Positions 11,231 through 22,924 of a stretch of 64,000 bases of DNA are shown here, piece by piece. Below the pieces are notes generated by a model. It had not been told where the DNA came from. It searched no databases and worked only from the letters and a program-made list of their open reading frames with translations. Origin of the DNA: Thinopyrum elongatum (taxonomy: Eukaryota > Streptophyta > Magnoliopsida > Poales > Poaceae); contig CM022301.1 in assembly GCA_011799875.1 (NCBI GenBank), positions 327,688,929 to 327,752,928 on the forward strand, read 5' to 3'. The position numbers and the translations under genes were made by a program. How positions within the stretch are numbered: position 1 is the stretch's first letter; the number at the start of each line of letters is the position of its first letter.

Positions 11231-12169
11231 ATCGTGCCTGCTCTCAATAAAAAAAATTAAAATCCTGCCACACCTGCCGCACCCAAAGACCAGAGCAACG
11301 CCGCAGTGGATATTTAAATTTACCTGCCGGCAAGGAGAGAAAAAAAGGGGTGAAAAAACAAATGTGGCGGCGGCCTAGCTAATCGGTCGCACTAGCCCAA
11401 CTAGCTAGCCACCGTGTTTCACTGATGTACTCGGCGGGAAAGGTGGGCTTTTGTGATTTGATGACTCATTTACTTGCTTCGGCGCTATGACTGAGGAGGA
11501 CCCAGAAAACGCGCGGTAGGGCGTCCCACGTCTCGGCAAGGAAGAAAATATGCGTGCACCACCCGGGAGGACCCAGAAACCGCGCGGTAGGGTGTGCCAC
11601 GTCTCAGCACGGAGGAAAAATGTGCGTGTAAAAATATACTGTATCAGACGTACTACCTATGGTTCAACCTCGGGACCCAGCCAGTCGGTCGAAAACACCC
11701 CACTAGCCACACAGCTTCATCATGCTAGCGTGGCACGGAGGATAGGTGTGGTTAGCTCCGTCTCGACCAGCCACAACGTCTCTTGTTCTAGGCAATTCTT
11801 CTATTTTCCAAGCATTTTTTTTAGTTAGTAGCAATGTGCCCGTGCATTGCAACGGATCCAAAGTAGAATAGTAATTGTTCATAAACTTGAAAGAAAACAC
11901 TCTTGTTTTGATATACATATATACCACTAAAAATATATTACTTTTCACTCAAAATATATTTCTCAGGCTGTTTTGATGAGGTGAGGGAGGGATGTGGTTG
12001 CTTATAAGATAATAAGGGGTTTTCTGCAAATTGGAGTAGAGAAGTGGGCTATTGTTGCAAAAATGCCACAACTTACCTCACAGCCGTTAGATGCAGATCT
12101 AATGGTCAGAAATGACGGATGGCAGACACACCATCATCACCAACTGAGTCTTTTATAGGAGTAGAGATA
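11231..12169. other. non-coding stretch with a possible small transposon
   Basis: 11,500-11,620 holds two copies of a GGACCCAGAAA.CGCGCGGTAGGG unit. At about 11,829 is AGCAATGTGCCCGTGCATTG, and at about 12,146 is CTTTTATAGGAGTAGAGATA. In grass genomes these two phrases are often found near the ends of small transposons, so 11,820-12,170 may be one insertion. I could not define termini or a target duplication. Confidence 0.3.
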
Positions 12170-12599
12170 ATAACACCACGGCAAGCTCGCGCCGCTCTTC
12201 GTGTGTGCCTGTGCATCTAAAGGTTAGACGATGGAGAGGAGAGAGAGATCGTAGACATGGGACCCACCAGTAAGTAAGTCAACGGTCATGCACGTGTTGA
12301 CGAGCCACTCCCTCAACTCTACTCAACATAATACTGTATAAAATCAAGTTATGCGATAAAGCCAACAACCGTTGCTGTTTCAGGCTATCGACTTATGTTT
12401 TGTAGTCTAGGTTGCCAGTTCGAATCTCGTCTTTCAGATTTGTTAGTTTTAGGTCCAAATTTGATCAATGACAAGTGGGACCCCCGTGTGTTGTTCCGAT
12501 ATTTCAGTGTAGGATGGTTTTTTTGCACAAACACTTTGCGCGGTTAGACAAGTAACGGCACCGGTTACACGTCTTTTGCAAGTTTAGGAAGAAAAATGA

Positions 12600-13700
12600 C
12601 AGCAGCATAGAGTATCACATCCACCCCGCAGCTTAGATGCTATGATGATACGAGTTTTTACGTCGTTGGATCTGAGATCCAATGGCTTGGGAGTAGTCTT
12701 TGTAATTATGCGCAATTTTCAAACTCTCCAAGGTTTTTTTTGCAAATAAAATATTCAGGCCTCATGTGTGCCACTGCATCTTGGATCCAACGGCTCCCAG
12801 TAGCTCATATTAGGTGCTCCCAGTAGCTTAATTAGCCGCTAAGGTGATAGGAGCATCTAGGTCATATGATCTGTGATCAAATGCCACATGCGTAGTACTT
12901 GTACTTTCTGTGCAATTCCCAAACTCTTTGAGGCCTATATTGCAAAAACATTCAAACCTCCTACTGTGAGCCGTTAGATCTCCCGGGAACTCGTATCACC
13001 ATAGAATCTACAGTGCGGGAGCACCTCATATTCTCCTTGGTGGTTCGAATGTTTTTTTGCAGAAAAGCCCCCAAAGAGTTCGGCCACTGCTTACAAGCAC
13101 AAAGACTGCTCAGATGCCATTGGATCTCACATCGAACGACCTCGCAGCTCGTATCACCGTAGCATCCAAGTTGCGAGAGCACCTCATATTCTCCCATGTG
13201 AGAAAACATCAGGTGCTCTCGCAACTTGGATGCTACGGTGATACGAGCTGCGAGGTCGTTCGATGTGAGATCCAATGGCATCTGAGCAGTCTTTGTGCTT
13301 GTAAGCAGTGGCCGAACTCTTTGGGGGCTTTTCTGCAAAAAAACATTCGAACCACCAAGGAGTTGTTGGATCACAGATCCAACGGCTTCGAAGAGCTTGT
13401 ATCACCAAAGCATCTAAGGTGTGGTAGCACATGATATTCTTACATACAGGAGAATATGAGGTCCTCCTTCATCTTAGATGCTACGGTGATACGAGCTTCG
13501 AGGTTGTTGGATATGGGATCCAAGGGCATCTGAGTAGTTTTTTGTACAAATTATGTGCAATTCTCAAACTCATTAAGGTTTCCTGTAAAAATATTAAGAC
13601 ATCATGTGAGCTGCTATATCTCAGATCTACAAGCTCCAAGGAACTCGTATCAGCATATAGCATCTAAGGTGTGGGGGCACCTGATATTCTCCCGGGCAGG
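12600..13700. repeat. array of diverged ~150-210-bp repeats
   Basis: Each unit contains, in varying preservation, CCAACGGCTCC, AACTCGTATCACCATAGCATC, GGAGCACCTCATATTCTC and a tail GTGCAATTCTCAAACTCTTT followed by a T-run. Units are recognisable near 12,640, 12,780, 12,900, 13,100, 13,370, 13,480 and 13,600. One unit is present in inverse orientation and forms the perfect palindrome at 13,033-13,362. Confidence 0.55.
13033..13362. repeat. perfect 152-bp inverted repeat, 26-bp loop
   Basis: Left arm 13,033-13,184 and right arm 13,211-13,362 are exact reverse complements in my base-by-base reading. The centre CATATTCTCCCATGTGAGAA.. spans 13,185-13,210. A transcript through it would form a long fully paired hairpin. 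The open frames on both strands here, which have identical peptides, come from the palindrome and are not genes. Confidence 0.9.
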
Positions 13701-14438
13701 GGGGGTGCACAACCAATCGGTGTTTGGGAGGGTGGGGACAAATATAATGTTCAAAAAATATAATCTAAACAATCCTAAATAGAGCTTCACAATTTTATCT
13801 AAGGTCGAGGGGTAACCCCCGACAATCTACATAGCTCCGCCTATGCAAGAGGTGTAGTGCGAGCATCTATGTATGAGAGAGACGAAGCGAAAAAGCGAGG
13901 TCAATCGAGTCATTTATAAAGGGAGAGATCGAGGGAGTGTGGCCTAGCGTACACTCGAATGTTAAAGACGATACACCGAGATATTGTGCGGCGAAGCTGT
14001 GGTGAGGGCTGGAGGGAGATAGTTACTGAGAGAGTGGCCTAGATAGACTTTGTGTGTGTGCGCACGGTGAAGGTGTTTTACAAAGGCAACACATGTGTCT
14101 TGAGAGAGAGAGGGAGCGTTTGTCATGGAAGGCACGATGAGGTTGTGTGTGAGAAATACATTTGTTGAGAGTGTGAGGGCGGGAATGACATAAATGGAGA
14201 TCGAAATGTGAAGAGCAATAATGAGCGCGCCTGTGTCGGATACCAATAGCTCTATTAAAAAAGAAATGAACATCAATCGATACATGAAGTATGTGTGTGT
14301 GTGCGTGGGGGTGGGGGGGTCGATGGAGAGACCTAAACACAACATTCGCATGTATGTAGTACTAGACTTAATATTCATGTTTCAGTTTCCTGTTCATTTT
14401 AAATATTGAATTGAGGACCATGCATGGCTTACATTATA

Positions 14439-14598
14439 CTCCCTTCGTTCCTAAATATTTGTCTTTTTATAGATTTCAAATGGACTGCCACATACGGATG
14501 TATATAGACATATTTTAGAGTGTAGATTCACTCATTTTGCTCCGTATGTAGTCACTTATTGAAATCTCTAAAAGACAAATATTTAGGAACAGAGGGAG
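14439..14598. mobile_element. Stowaway-type MITE, 160 bp
   Basis: CTCCCTTCGTTCCTAAATATT at the left and its near reverse complement at the right, flanked by TA on both sides (14,437-14,438 and 14,599-14,600). Length, termini and TA target site are diagnostic of Tc1/mariner-related Stowaway elements. The corresponding site in the second copy of the duplication (about 19,035) is empty. Confidence 0.9.
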
Positions 14599-15140
14599 TA
14601 TATTTGAATTCGTGTCATACATGCATGGTTTGGAAAAATAGATGCACTATACTTACTGGATTGTTGTTGTATTCGTGTGTGTGTGTGTGGTCATATGCTT
14701 GATACATACAAAGTTTTCTCACCACCATACCGTTCGTCTTTTAAATTTGAATTTGCAATGAAAAATTTACTGGGGATACCATGAAATGTGAAATCCACGT
14801 TGAGATCACTATATCACAAACTCACTCTAATTCAAGAACTCGTCATAAATCAATTACCGTGCCTTTTGGAATGACCAGTAATTTGCAAGGAAAATACGGG
14901 CATTGTAATACATATAGATTCGTTCGGCAATTTAAAAGATTCCTTTCATATTCTCGAATGGTAGCACCTAACGGCGTACCAGCCAGACCCGGGCTCATGT
15001 TGATCCTCAAAAAAAAACCCGGGCTCGTGTCCTTCTGGTGGCGTGCGTGGTATGCACATTAGCCAACCCCAACCACTCGAGCCTCCGCATTTCGAGTTGA
15101 AATATTTGGTGGCCAGAATTCCAGCCCTAGGAAATTCCCC

Positions 15141-16067
15141 TAATGTCCCCGGTCCATAATGACTACCGATGAACAATGGAGGAATGCTTTAGTAACTAGA
15201 CAATGCCTACCGTGCCGAGCACGGTTCAATTCCCTTGGTTCCCGCTACCCAAGGTAACCCGTCAACTCCATTGCCTAGTACTAATAGGAGTACTACACCA
15301 GGATGAGCACAAAATTGAGCCCCATTTGTTCATGCCTAGTACTTGAGTTAATATATCAGGCAATGCACTGGTACGGAGGGATTATCCTTTTACTCTGCAT
15401 ATATAACTTGTTTGAAGTCTAACTAAGCAAAGTGCTTGACCAAATCCTTTCTTAAGAAATATTAACATCTACAACAGTAAAGATGTATCGCTTGAAAATT
15501 TATTGCATGATGCAGGTTATGATATTGTTTTGAATCCTGGATTTTAAATTTCAGAAAATCCAAAAGTGACCTGAAATTCATGAAACTGAGCATGGTCTCG
15601 TGATATGGCACAAATATGCTGTCGTAATTTTTTTGTTCGTGTTGAGACAAGCTGGTTATGAAAAGTTGCACAAATGAAGAGCCAAGCTATTTTGGAACAA
15701 AGACCTGTCATGTTAACGCGAACGCTTTCACTATTCAAACCATGGGCGTTTACGTGCCGCCATGAGTCCCGCTTCTCATTGGCAGGTGCCGTCCAAGCAA
15801 GCGTGTGAGTCGACGGTAGGCGTGCGAGCAGACCGCTGCGCCGGTTGACCGGGAGGCGTGTGAGCAGGCCGCTGTGCAGGTTCACCGGGAGGCGAGCCCT
15901 TTGACCAGGCACGGCCGCCACCTTCGTCCCAACTGCCCCCACTTTTAATGGCGCCGGCGCCGCAGTTTAAAATCACCCCCGCACTACCCGGTATCGCTAC
16001 AATCTTCTCTCTTCCTCTCCGGTTCTCCTGTCGTCTACCTCCAACCAGCCTGACCTAACCATACGCC
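15141..16067. other. spacer upstream of the Pro/Ala-rich frame
   Basis: No convincing gene. About 15,790-15,900 contains three imperfect direct repeats of roughly 40 bases (GCGTG.GAGCAG.CCGCTG and CGGGAGGCG). TTTAAAAT at about 15,966 could serve as a TATA-like element for the frame that starts at 16,068. Confidence 0.3.
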
Positions 16068-16768
16068 ATGCCGCATCATGATGGTCTGCCCTTAGTCTTC
16101 CAGTTTCCTGAGGAAGACACCCAGCCGGAGTCTCAAGAACATAAGGCGCTTTGGGACAAGCTTGAACTGGCCTTGCGGGAAGACACCGTACCTGTCCCCG
16201 CTCCCGTTCCGGCTCCCATCGCCCAGACTGTGCCAACGCCCATCCTCGTGGCATTGATGGGCTGGGAGCCGCACATTGTCACGGAGCTTGATGCCACGGG
16301 GTTCCACGAGGTCCCCGACAACTTTCATGCGCCCGTGCAGCTGCCAGCACATGCGCCTGCACGTGCACTGACGCGCGCGCCCGTGCACCTGCCAGCGCAT
16401 GCGCCTGCGCATGCACTGACGCGCGTGCCCGTGCCCGTGCACACGAATGTCTCCGCCGCGCCGTTGCCAGCGCCTATCCCCGCGCGGGTGCCAGTGCCCC
16501 CCTCAGCGGCATGGATCGCCACCATCGACTGCTTCCTTGCACCAACGCCAGTCGCCTCCTCCCGCCAGTTGACTCGCTCCTGGATACCGAAGTTCAGAAC
16601 ATTCTGGCTTTCCTTGAAGCTAGGGCCAACATCCAGGAGTACACCAACAATGGCACAAGACGTCGCCGTCGCCGTCGGTCAGTGGCCCGACGGCACACAG
16701 AGCACGGCAGAGGAGCCGCTTCCCACCGCAAGACGCCCCCGCCGCCGCATAATCTAAATTTGCCATGA
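16068..16768 (+). CDS. Pro/Ala-rich protein of unknown function, probably frameshifted
   Basis: The ATG at 16,068 opens a 229-residue frame. The first 45 residues are acidic and charged, followed by VPVPAPVPAPIAQTVPTP and two copies of a LPAHAPA(R/H)ALTR(A/V)PV unit. Near 16,520 the better protein switches to the +1-shifted frame, which gives DSLLDTEVQNILAFLEAR, a run of seven Arg and a terminal TPPPPHNLNLP before the TGA at 16,766-16,768. A one-base insertion or deletion between about 16,500 and 16,560 would explain this. The Arg run could act in nucleic-acid binding or nuclear import, but no domain is recognised. It lies between the two copies of the duplicated segment. Confidence 0.4.
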
Positions 16769-16807
16769 AAAACGTTCGGATTGCCATGCTTAAAATCCGA
16801 ACGTTTG
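16769..16807. repeat. small perfect hairpin after the Pro/Ala-rich frame
   Basis: AAACGTTCGGATT and its partner AATCCGAACGTTT, separated by about ten bases, begin within a few bases of the stop codon of the preceding frame. It could be a 3' untranslated-region stem or a terminus left by a small insertion. Confidence 0.5.
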
Positions 16808-17229
16808 GGATTTATCATTTCTGTTTATTTTAGTTCGATCGTCGTATGAATGTAAAGTCAGAGTCAAACTGAATGAAATCTATGGTTCGATCGATTGAAT
16901 GTTCTGCTAGAGCCGTATCAAATTAAATATAAAACGTCATCAAGCCACATGTATTCCTTCTCATCGCAAACATTTCATATTAAATACCACATCAATTCCA
17001 AATAACTTTTTAGGGAAGTCAATTCCAAATACTTGTAGGGCGCGACCAGTCCCCTTGTTCGAGCACTAGGCAATACATCTATTTATCCACGCATTTAATT
17101 ATGACGGAGTAGTAGATAAATAGTACTACAACTAGCCTAACTTGTTCGTCAGGGTCACTTTTGTTCCTAAACTTGTTACATGTATAATACTACTAGTACG
17201 TGAAACTGGTGTCGTAACTTGTGAACGCA
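16808..17229. other. AT-rich spacer
   Basis: No gene, repeat or terminus recognised in these bases. Confidence 0.5.
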
Positions 17230-19590
17230 TCCAGATATTGTCAACGGCAACATCGCCCGCTCGTTCTTCGTGTTTGCCCGTGCGTCTAAACATAGAATGG
17301 GAGGAGAGAGAGAGAGAGAGAGCAGACATGGAACCCACCAGTAAGTGAAGGCAAATAGTACGTGCTAACGAGTCGGTCCCACTAATGTACTAAAATTAAT
17401 ATTAAAACATGTTATCCATTAAATAGGCTATGGTAATATAAAAACATTATATCAACAAAGGGGGGTATAACAAACGTTGCTACTATGTTGCCTATTGATG
17501 TGCGGCTTGAAGGCCCTGGTCGCATGTTCGATCCTCGTCCTTTTTCATTTTTAATTTATATATGGGTCCAAATTTGTTCCATGACAGGTGGGCCCCTCGG
17601 TGTTTAGTTTGTAGCACTTTAATTTGTGGGTCGAAATTTGTTCCATTACAGGTGGACTATCGGTGTGTAGTTTGTAGCTTATTTGTAATAATTAAAGAGA
17701 ACAACAAAGTTTTTTGCAAAAATACCATGGTGCGACGTGGAAGGTGAGAAAGGACGTGCGAGAGTGCGGTGACCAAGCCAGAGGGAAATCAATTGGGGGA
17801 GGTGCGGGGGTTGCAACGGTGTTTGGAGTAGTTGTGGGCCGAATGCTACGAAAATATAATCTAAACCCACCGGAATAAATGCCTTCACAAATTAATCAAA
17901 GGTTGGAGTCCGCCTCACAATGTAAATAGCTCCGGCTCTACAAGGGATGGAGAGGTAGCTTCAATGTGTGGAAGATACGGCATGAGAAAGCAAGGTCAAT
18001 CGCGACACGGATAGCTAGAGAGACAAAGTGAGTGTGGTCCGACATTCGTTGAAAAGATATATATGCTCTGGAGAGATATTGCCCGATTGAGCTTTTGGGA
18101 AGGGTGAGGGCTGTAAGATTGAGCTTGAGAGATGATCCAGTCACAGACATGTAGATATATTTTGTGCGTGGGAGGAAGCAAGGTCAATCGATACATAGAT
18201 AAAGGGAGAGAGATTGAGCGAGTGTGGGTCATCATGCGATCGAAAGAGTGAGACGGGTTGGAGAGAGTGACCTAGATAGACAATGTGCGTGTGAGAGTAT
18301 ACAATATGAATATGTCGAATTGGGCTCAAACATGGAGATATATCATTTGTTCAGAGAAAGAGCAAGGTCAATCGAGACATGCATAGAGAGAGAGAGATTG
18401 GGCGAGCGTGGCCCGCCATGAGGTCGAAAGAGTGGGGCGGCTTGGATGGACTGACCTAGATAGACAATCTGCATGAGAGAGTATAGAGTGTGTCGATCGA
18501 GGTCCGAACAGGGAGATATATCATTTGTTTGTGAGAGAAAGCGAGGTTAATCGAGACTTAGATAAAGAGAGCGAGATTGAGCGAATGTGGGCCGCCGTGC
18601 GGAAGAAAGAGCGAGACAGTCTCGAGAGAGTGACCTAGATAGACAATGTGCATGCGTGCGCATGAGAGGGGGGTCTAGATAGGCAATGCATGTATCTAGC
18701 GAGAGAGGGTGGGAGGGAGAGAGAGAGCTCGGCATGGAGTGCAATGGCGGGTGTGTGAGAGAGATACATTTGGTAATAGAGTGGAAAAAGGGGGTTGTGT
18801 AGTTGAGAGACTTAGAGATCGAAACATGGAGAGAAAGAATGAACATGTGTTAGAAACCGATAGCTTTCTAAGGTGGTTAGGACAGGAAGATTGATCAATA
18901 CAGGAAGTATGTAGCGTGTGTGCCGAGGGAGGTGGGGCTAAAAACAACATTTGAATGTAGATAGTACGAGACTTAATATCAACGTTTCAATTTAGTGTAC
19001 ATTGTAAGATTTGAATTAAGGACCATGCATATGGCTTCCGTAATTATTTCAAATTCGTGCCATACAAGGTTTGGAAAAGTTGACATTGACTCGATTGTTG
19101 TGCTATTTTGTAGGTCATATGTTTGAATCCATCCAAAGTTTTCTCACTACCATGGTGTTCATCTTATACATATGAATTTGTATTAAAAAAGTAGCATGGA
19201 TACCGTGAAATGCGAAATCCACGTTAGAATTGGAGATCGCTATGTGACACACACTCTAATTCAAATAACTCCTCATTAATTAATTTATAGTATCTCGTTT
19301 CAAATGACTAATTATTTGCAAGGAAAACACGGGCATGGTAATACATACAGATTCGTTTGCAAATGAAAGAAGATTCATTTGCATTCTCAAATGTAGGCGC
19401 ACCAGGCAGACCAGGGTCGTGTCGTGGTGGTCGCGTGTGTCGTACGGACGCTAGCACCCAGCCACCGTTCCTCCCCCCCCCCCCCCCCCCCCCGCCCCCC
19501 AAAAAAAAGAATGACGACAAAAAAAGTTCGCGCTTCCACGTTTCGGATTGAAATATCTGGCGACCCCAATTCCAGCCCTGCAAAATCTCC
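17230..19590 (+). repeat. copy 2 of the segmental duplication
   Basis: Diverged, collinear partner of 12,170-15,140, running directly into the upstream region of the first TnpA-like locus. It contains several GAGAGAG-rich units built around GCAAGGTCAATCG (about 17,990, 18,180, 18,365 and 18,540), each followed by GTGACCTAGATAGACAATGTGC. A homopolymer of about 22 C lies at about 19,473-19,494. Confidence 0.6.
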
Positions 19591-20537
19591 CTTCTCCACC
19601 ACCCCCTTCCGCGCCCAGGGCGCTCAAATCCCTAATTCGCCGCCAACCCAAGCAAAGTTCGAAGCACCCCTCGTCTCGTCTCTTTCCCCACCTCTGTGCC
19701 GGACGACGACGACGAAGATAACGGTCACGCTTCACCACCGCACCGGAGCTACCTCATCTACGCCCTCGTCTACCGCACCGAGTGGTCACCGACAATGTCG
19801 ACCGCCGCAACCGACGTGCCTCACAGAAACTGACTTCCACCGCATCAGGTGTGCTTCACCGACGCCATCTCCCACCTCACCGGGGCTACTTCACCGAGCA
19901 CATCGTCGCACCTCCACCCCCCGAGGCCATTGGGGCTTCACCAACGGTCTCGTCCACCGCATCGTAACGCTCCGCTGCCGCTCAAGATCTGCATTCGTGC
20001 GTGGCCAGCCAACGCTAGCGCATCACCCTCAACGGCTCTGAAGTGACCCGCACTCTAGCTAGGCGAGCATGCCCAAACGCCGGCCCGAACTAGGTATCCA
20101 CATATCACTCCCTTGTGCACTGTTTTGACGATGTTTGGATATCCTTTTACTGCTCTCTTAGCTTACACGCCTATGCAACTCTGACTTTAACTCTTATTTC
20201 TTCTGGAGATATCATCTGAAACAAGCAAAACCATTTTTTAGCGAAGCATGACGGCGCTATGGGATCTGGTACACATCCTGCACACCGGTATAACCTTGTA
20301 AGTACCTGTCCTCTGGTACAATAGCAAGGTCGATTCCTCTTATTTGATCAACCATTCACCGTGTCAAAAATGCAGAGGGGGATGCAAGGAGCACAAGGCC
20401 TGCACATCCAAGCAAGTGGTAACATGGACTTGTACATGGAACATCCCAAGCGCAAGCAGAGCTGGAGTGAGCCTGTACAACGAGCTAGCGTAAGTCCCTG
20501 CATTTCATTTAATTCGTAATGGCCTGCGTGTATGATT

Positions 20538-21911
20538 TGTGTGCAGTGGCGGATCCACGAATTCAAGTTACCAGGGGCGAAAATTTAACTTAAAAAATAT
20601 GAAGGCACTTGCACTCCAGAAATCAACATAACTTGAGAAATGTGAAGCGACATGCACTTTGAAAATCAGCTAATGATCCAAAGTAGTTCCAGATTATAAA
20701 ACACTAAATGATGTAAGCACCAAAAAACACAAAATGCAACATGGTGTACAAGGACTACTAACATGGACTGTACCTGCTTAAATTATTCGTTCTCTGGCTG
20801 AAAATATCGAAGTGTAATTGCACCTATAACCAGTGCGCAAACTGCATATCAATATATCTATCCTGCACAAGTATGCCAATAGTTTCAAACAACAGATTAG
20901 AAAAGTATTTATGCTACGTTGTCATGATACGGGGACTTTCTAGTAGATGGCCTCGACGTTTCCTCAAGCCATGAAAATGTACTATAATTTGCTTGTCATC
21001 AATTCCTGCAAATCTCTCTCTCTCTCTCTCTCAACATAGCAGATCATCATTAGACACTAAATCCTTTGATGGGAGCTTGCTAAATGCTTGCATTAGATCC
21101 CTCATTAGACACTATATGTTCATCACCAGGAGCATGTAAAATGTTTGCATCAAATCCTTCATTAGCAGTCTGTTCATTAGACACTTCAGGCTCAAGAACA
21201 ACATGGGCTTGTATGTTTGCACCGGAAACTTGATTAGACACATCAGGTTCAGTCAGTTCAGTATTGATTGGGGGAGTTATAAAATAAACAGAAATTGGTT
21301 TCATTTTCTTATAGATTCCCTACATACAAGCAGTTTTACAACACCGTCAGGTTGAACTATTGGCGAGAAATTGAATAGTTGAATTGGATATAATCAGGGA
21401 TGTGATGTACCTACTCGTTGCGCATGCTGCTCTTGCAAGTTGCGATTGTCCGTTTGCGCAAGCTCGATGCCATGCCCGTGCTGAAGCCGCTGCCTCCCAC
21501 GCAGGCTCACCCAGGGTTGGATCTTCATCTTCTTGTCCTTCCATTCGCTTAAAGCCCGGTGAATAGCATCCAACGAGGGCGCGAGGAAGTGCTGTGTCAG
21601 TCTGTCTAGCGGCGGCTAGGTTAGGAGCAAACCAGACTGGAGGCTGGAGCGAACGAATTGGGATTTTTTCTGTTGTCGATCGATATGGGAGGCGCTCGTT
21701 TGGGCCGCGAGCCTGCTATAGGGCCTGCCGTGCACTTACATTATTGGCCCATCCAAATTGAAATGTGTTTCTTCATTTTTTACATTGCCTGCTCGTGCGC
21801 TGGGACGAACAAACTAGCCTGGGCCAACCTGGATGACTCAAACTAGGTGCACACTTTCCAGCCACCCGGGGCGGCCGCCCATACCAGCCCCTACGGTGGC
21901 ATTGCCCCTTT
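20538..21911. mobile_element. probable hAT-like deletion derivative in an intron of locus 1
   Basis: An insertion of about 1.37 kb lies between exact 13-bp direct repeats TGCGTGTATGATT (20,525-20,537 and 21,912-21,924). The left end reads CAGTGGCGGATCCAC shortly inside, a start common to plant hAT-like elements. On the minus strand, near 21,300, a frame begins MKPISVYFITPPINTE and contains acidic SNE repeats. That resembles the N-terminus of TTF/ZMYM-type hAT transposases, and no catalytic part is present. The right end does not mirror the left, and 13 bp is longer than the usual 8-bp hAT duplication, so the boundaries are uncertain. Confidence 0.4.
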
Positions 21912-22924
21912 TGCGTGTATGATTGGGGTAGTGAAAAATATTCGAGTGGCGCTTTGGATTTACCCACAGAATGGTTGAATTGCTTGTTTTTATGAACTGA
22001 GTTCGCCAATAATGTGAAGGATGCCAGTCTTTTCATCCTATTGTAGATTGCTTAGATCTCGATATGCCAAATGTAATCGCATGAAATATACAGTAAAAGC
22101 CAGTGTGATGTGTGTTGCTACAACTAGTCTGACAACCCGTCCTCATATAACATATTAAGGACGCACCATCTTATCTGATTAACCATTCAACTTACCAATG
22201 CAGTGTGGGAAGAAAGAAGTCCCGGACTGCGTATCCAAGCAATTGATGACATGGACTCCTTCATAGAACCTTGTAAGCGAAAAAGAAGTTGCAGTGTGCC
22301 TGTACAAAGAGCTAGCGTAAGTTCAGTTACCTGCTTCTCAGAATTTGAGTTAGCCACTTGTTGCAAAATTGTTCAATTACGTTGCTTGGCTTAATTTAGT
22401 TTGCTACTGATTACATAATGCCATAGCCTGTTAATCCTATTCTAGACTGCGCCTATCTATGTGTTTGATACTTACTGTTAAGAATTACCCGTTTGCCTGA
22501 ACTTAAATAGCTACTTAAGCACGTAGATAGCTGGTCATATGTACTTCTAGGGTGCAGCAAAATTCATGTGTAATTTACATTCTGATACCCTGTTTGTTTA
22601 AATGGTTTGCTGTTATCACTTGTAGCACTAGTAATGTTTGCATGTTCATAGATAGACAACTGTCAGGTTTATATGAGGGACACCATCTTTTTAACTTATA
22701 TATATATGTGTTGGAATCATTTTGCTTACATCAAAGAAATTTACAGATGTATGTGTTGCTGGTAAACGGTACCGACTTGTTACTTTAATACGTTGCCAAG
22801 AACTTGTTAGTTTTACTAGTTCATGTGTAATTAAATACGTTGCCAAAACTGGTTAGTTTTACTAGTTTGATGTTAGTTTCTTATGGCTCTTGCAACACTT
22901 TATTTATGATTGCTAACATTCAAG

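Larger units (their letters stand above)
12170..15140 (+). repeat. copy 1 of a diverged segmental duplication
   Basis: Collinear, interrupted similarity to 17,230-19,590. Shared landmarks in order: GACATGGGACCCACCAGTAAGT (12,256), a GAGAGA-rich GCGAGGTCAATCGAG block (about 13,890), ACCATGCAT followed by GCTT (14,418), AAGTTTTCTCACCACCAT (14,710), GTGAAATCCACGTT (14,785) and TTGCAAGGAAAA.ACGGGCAT (14,883). Copy 1 also holds a 1.1-kb repeat block (12.6-13.7 kb) and a MITE that copy 2 lacks. No coding domain is recognised. Confidence 0.6.

Noticed and set aside
12961..13434. Two opposite-strand frames with nearly identical peptides
   Set aside because: They are a direct consequence of the perfect inverted repeat; there is no coding evidence.
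19473..19500. Run of about 22 C, as a possible structured element
   Set aside because: A homopolymer of this length is error-prone in sequencing and assembly. The frames that cross it cannot be trusted and no function is implied.
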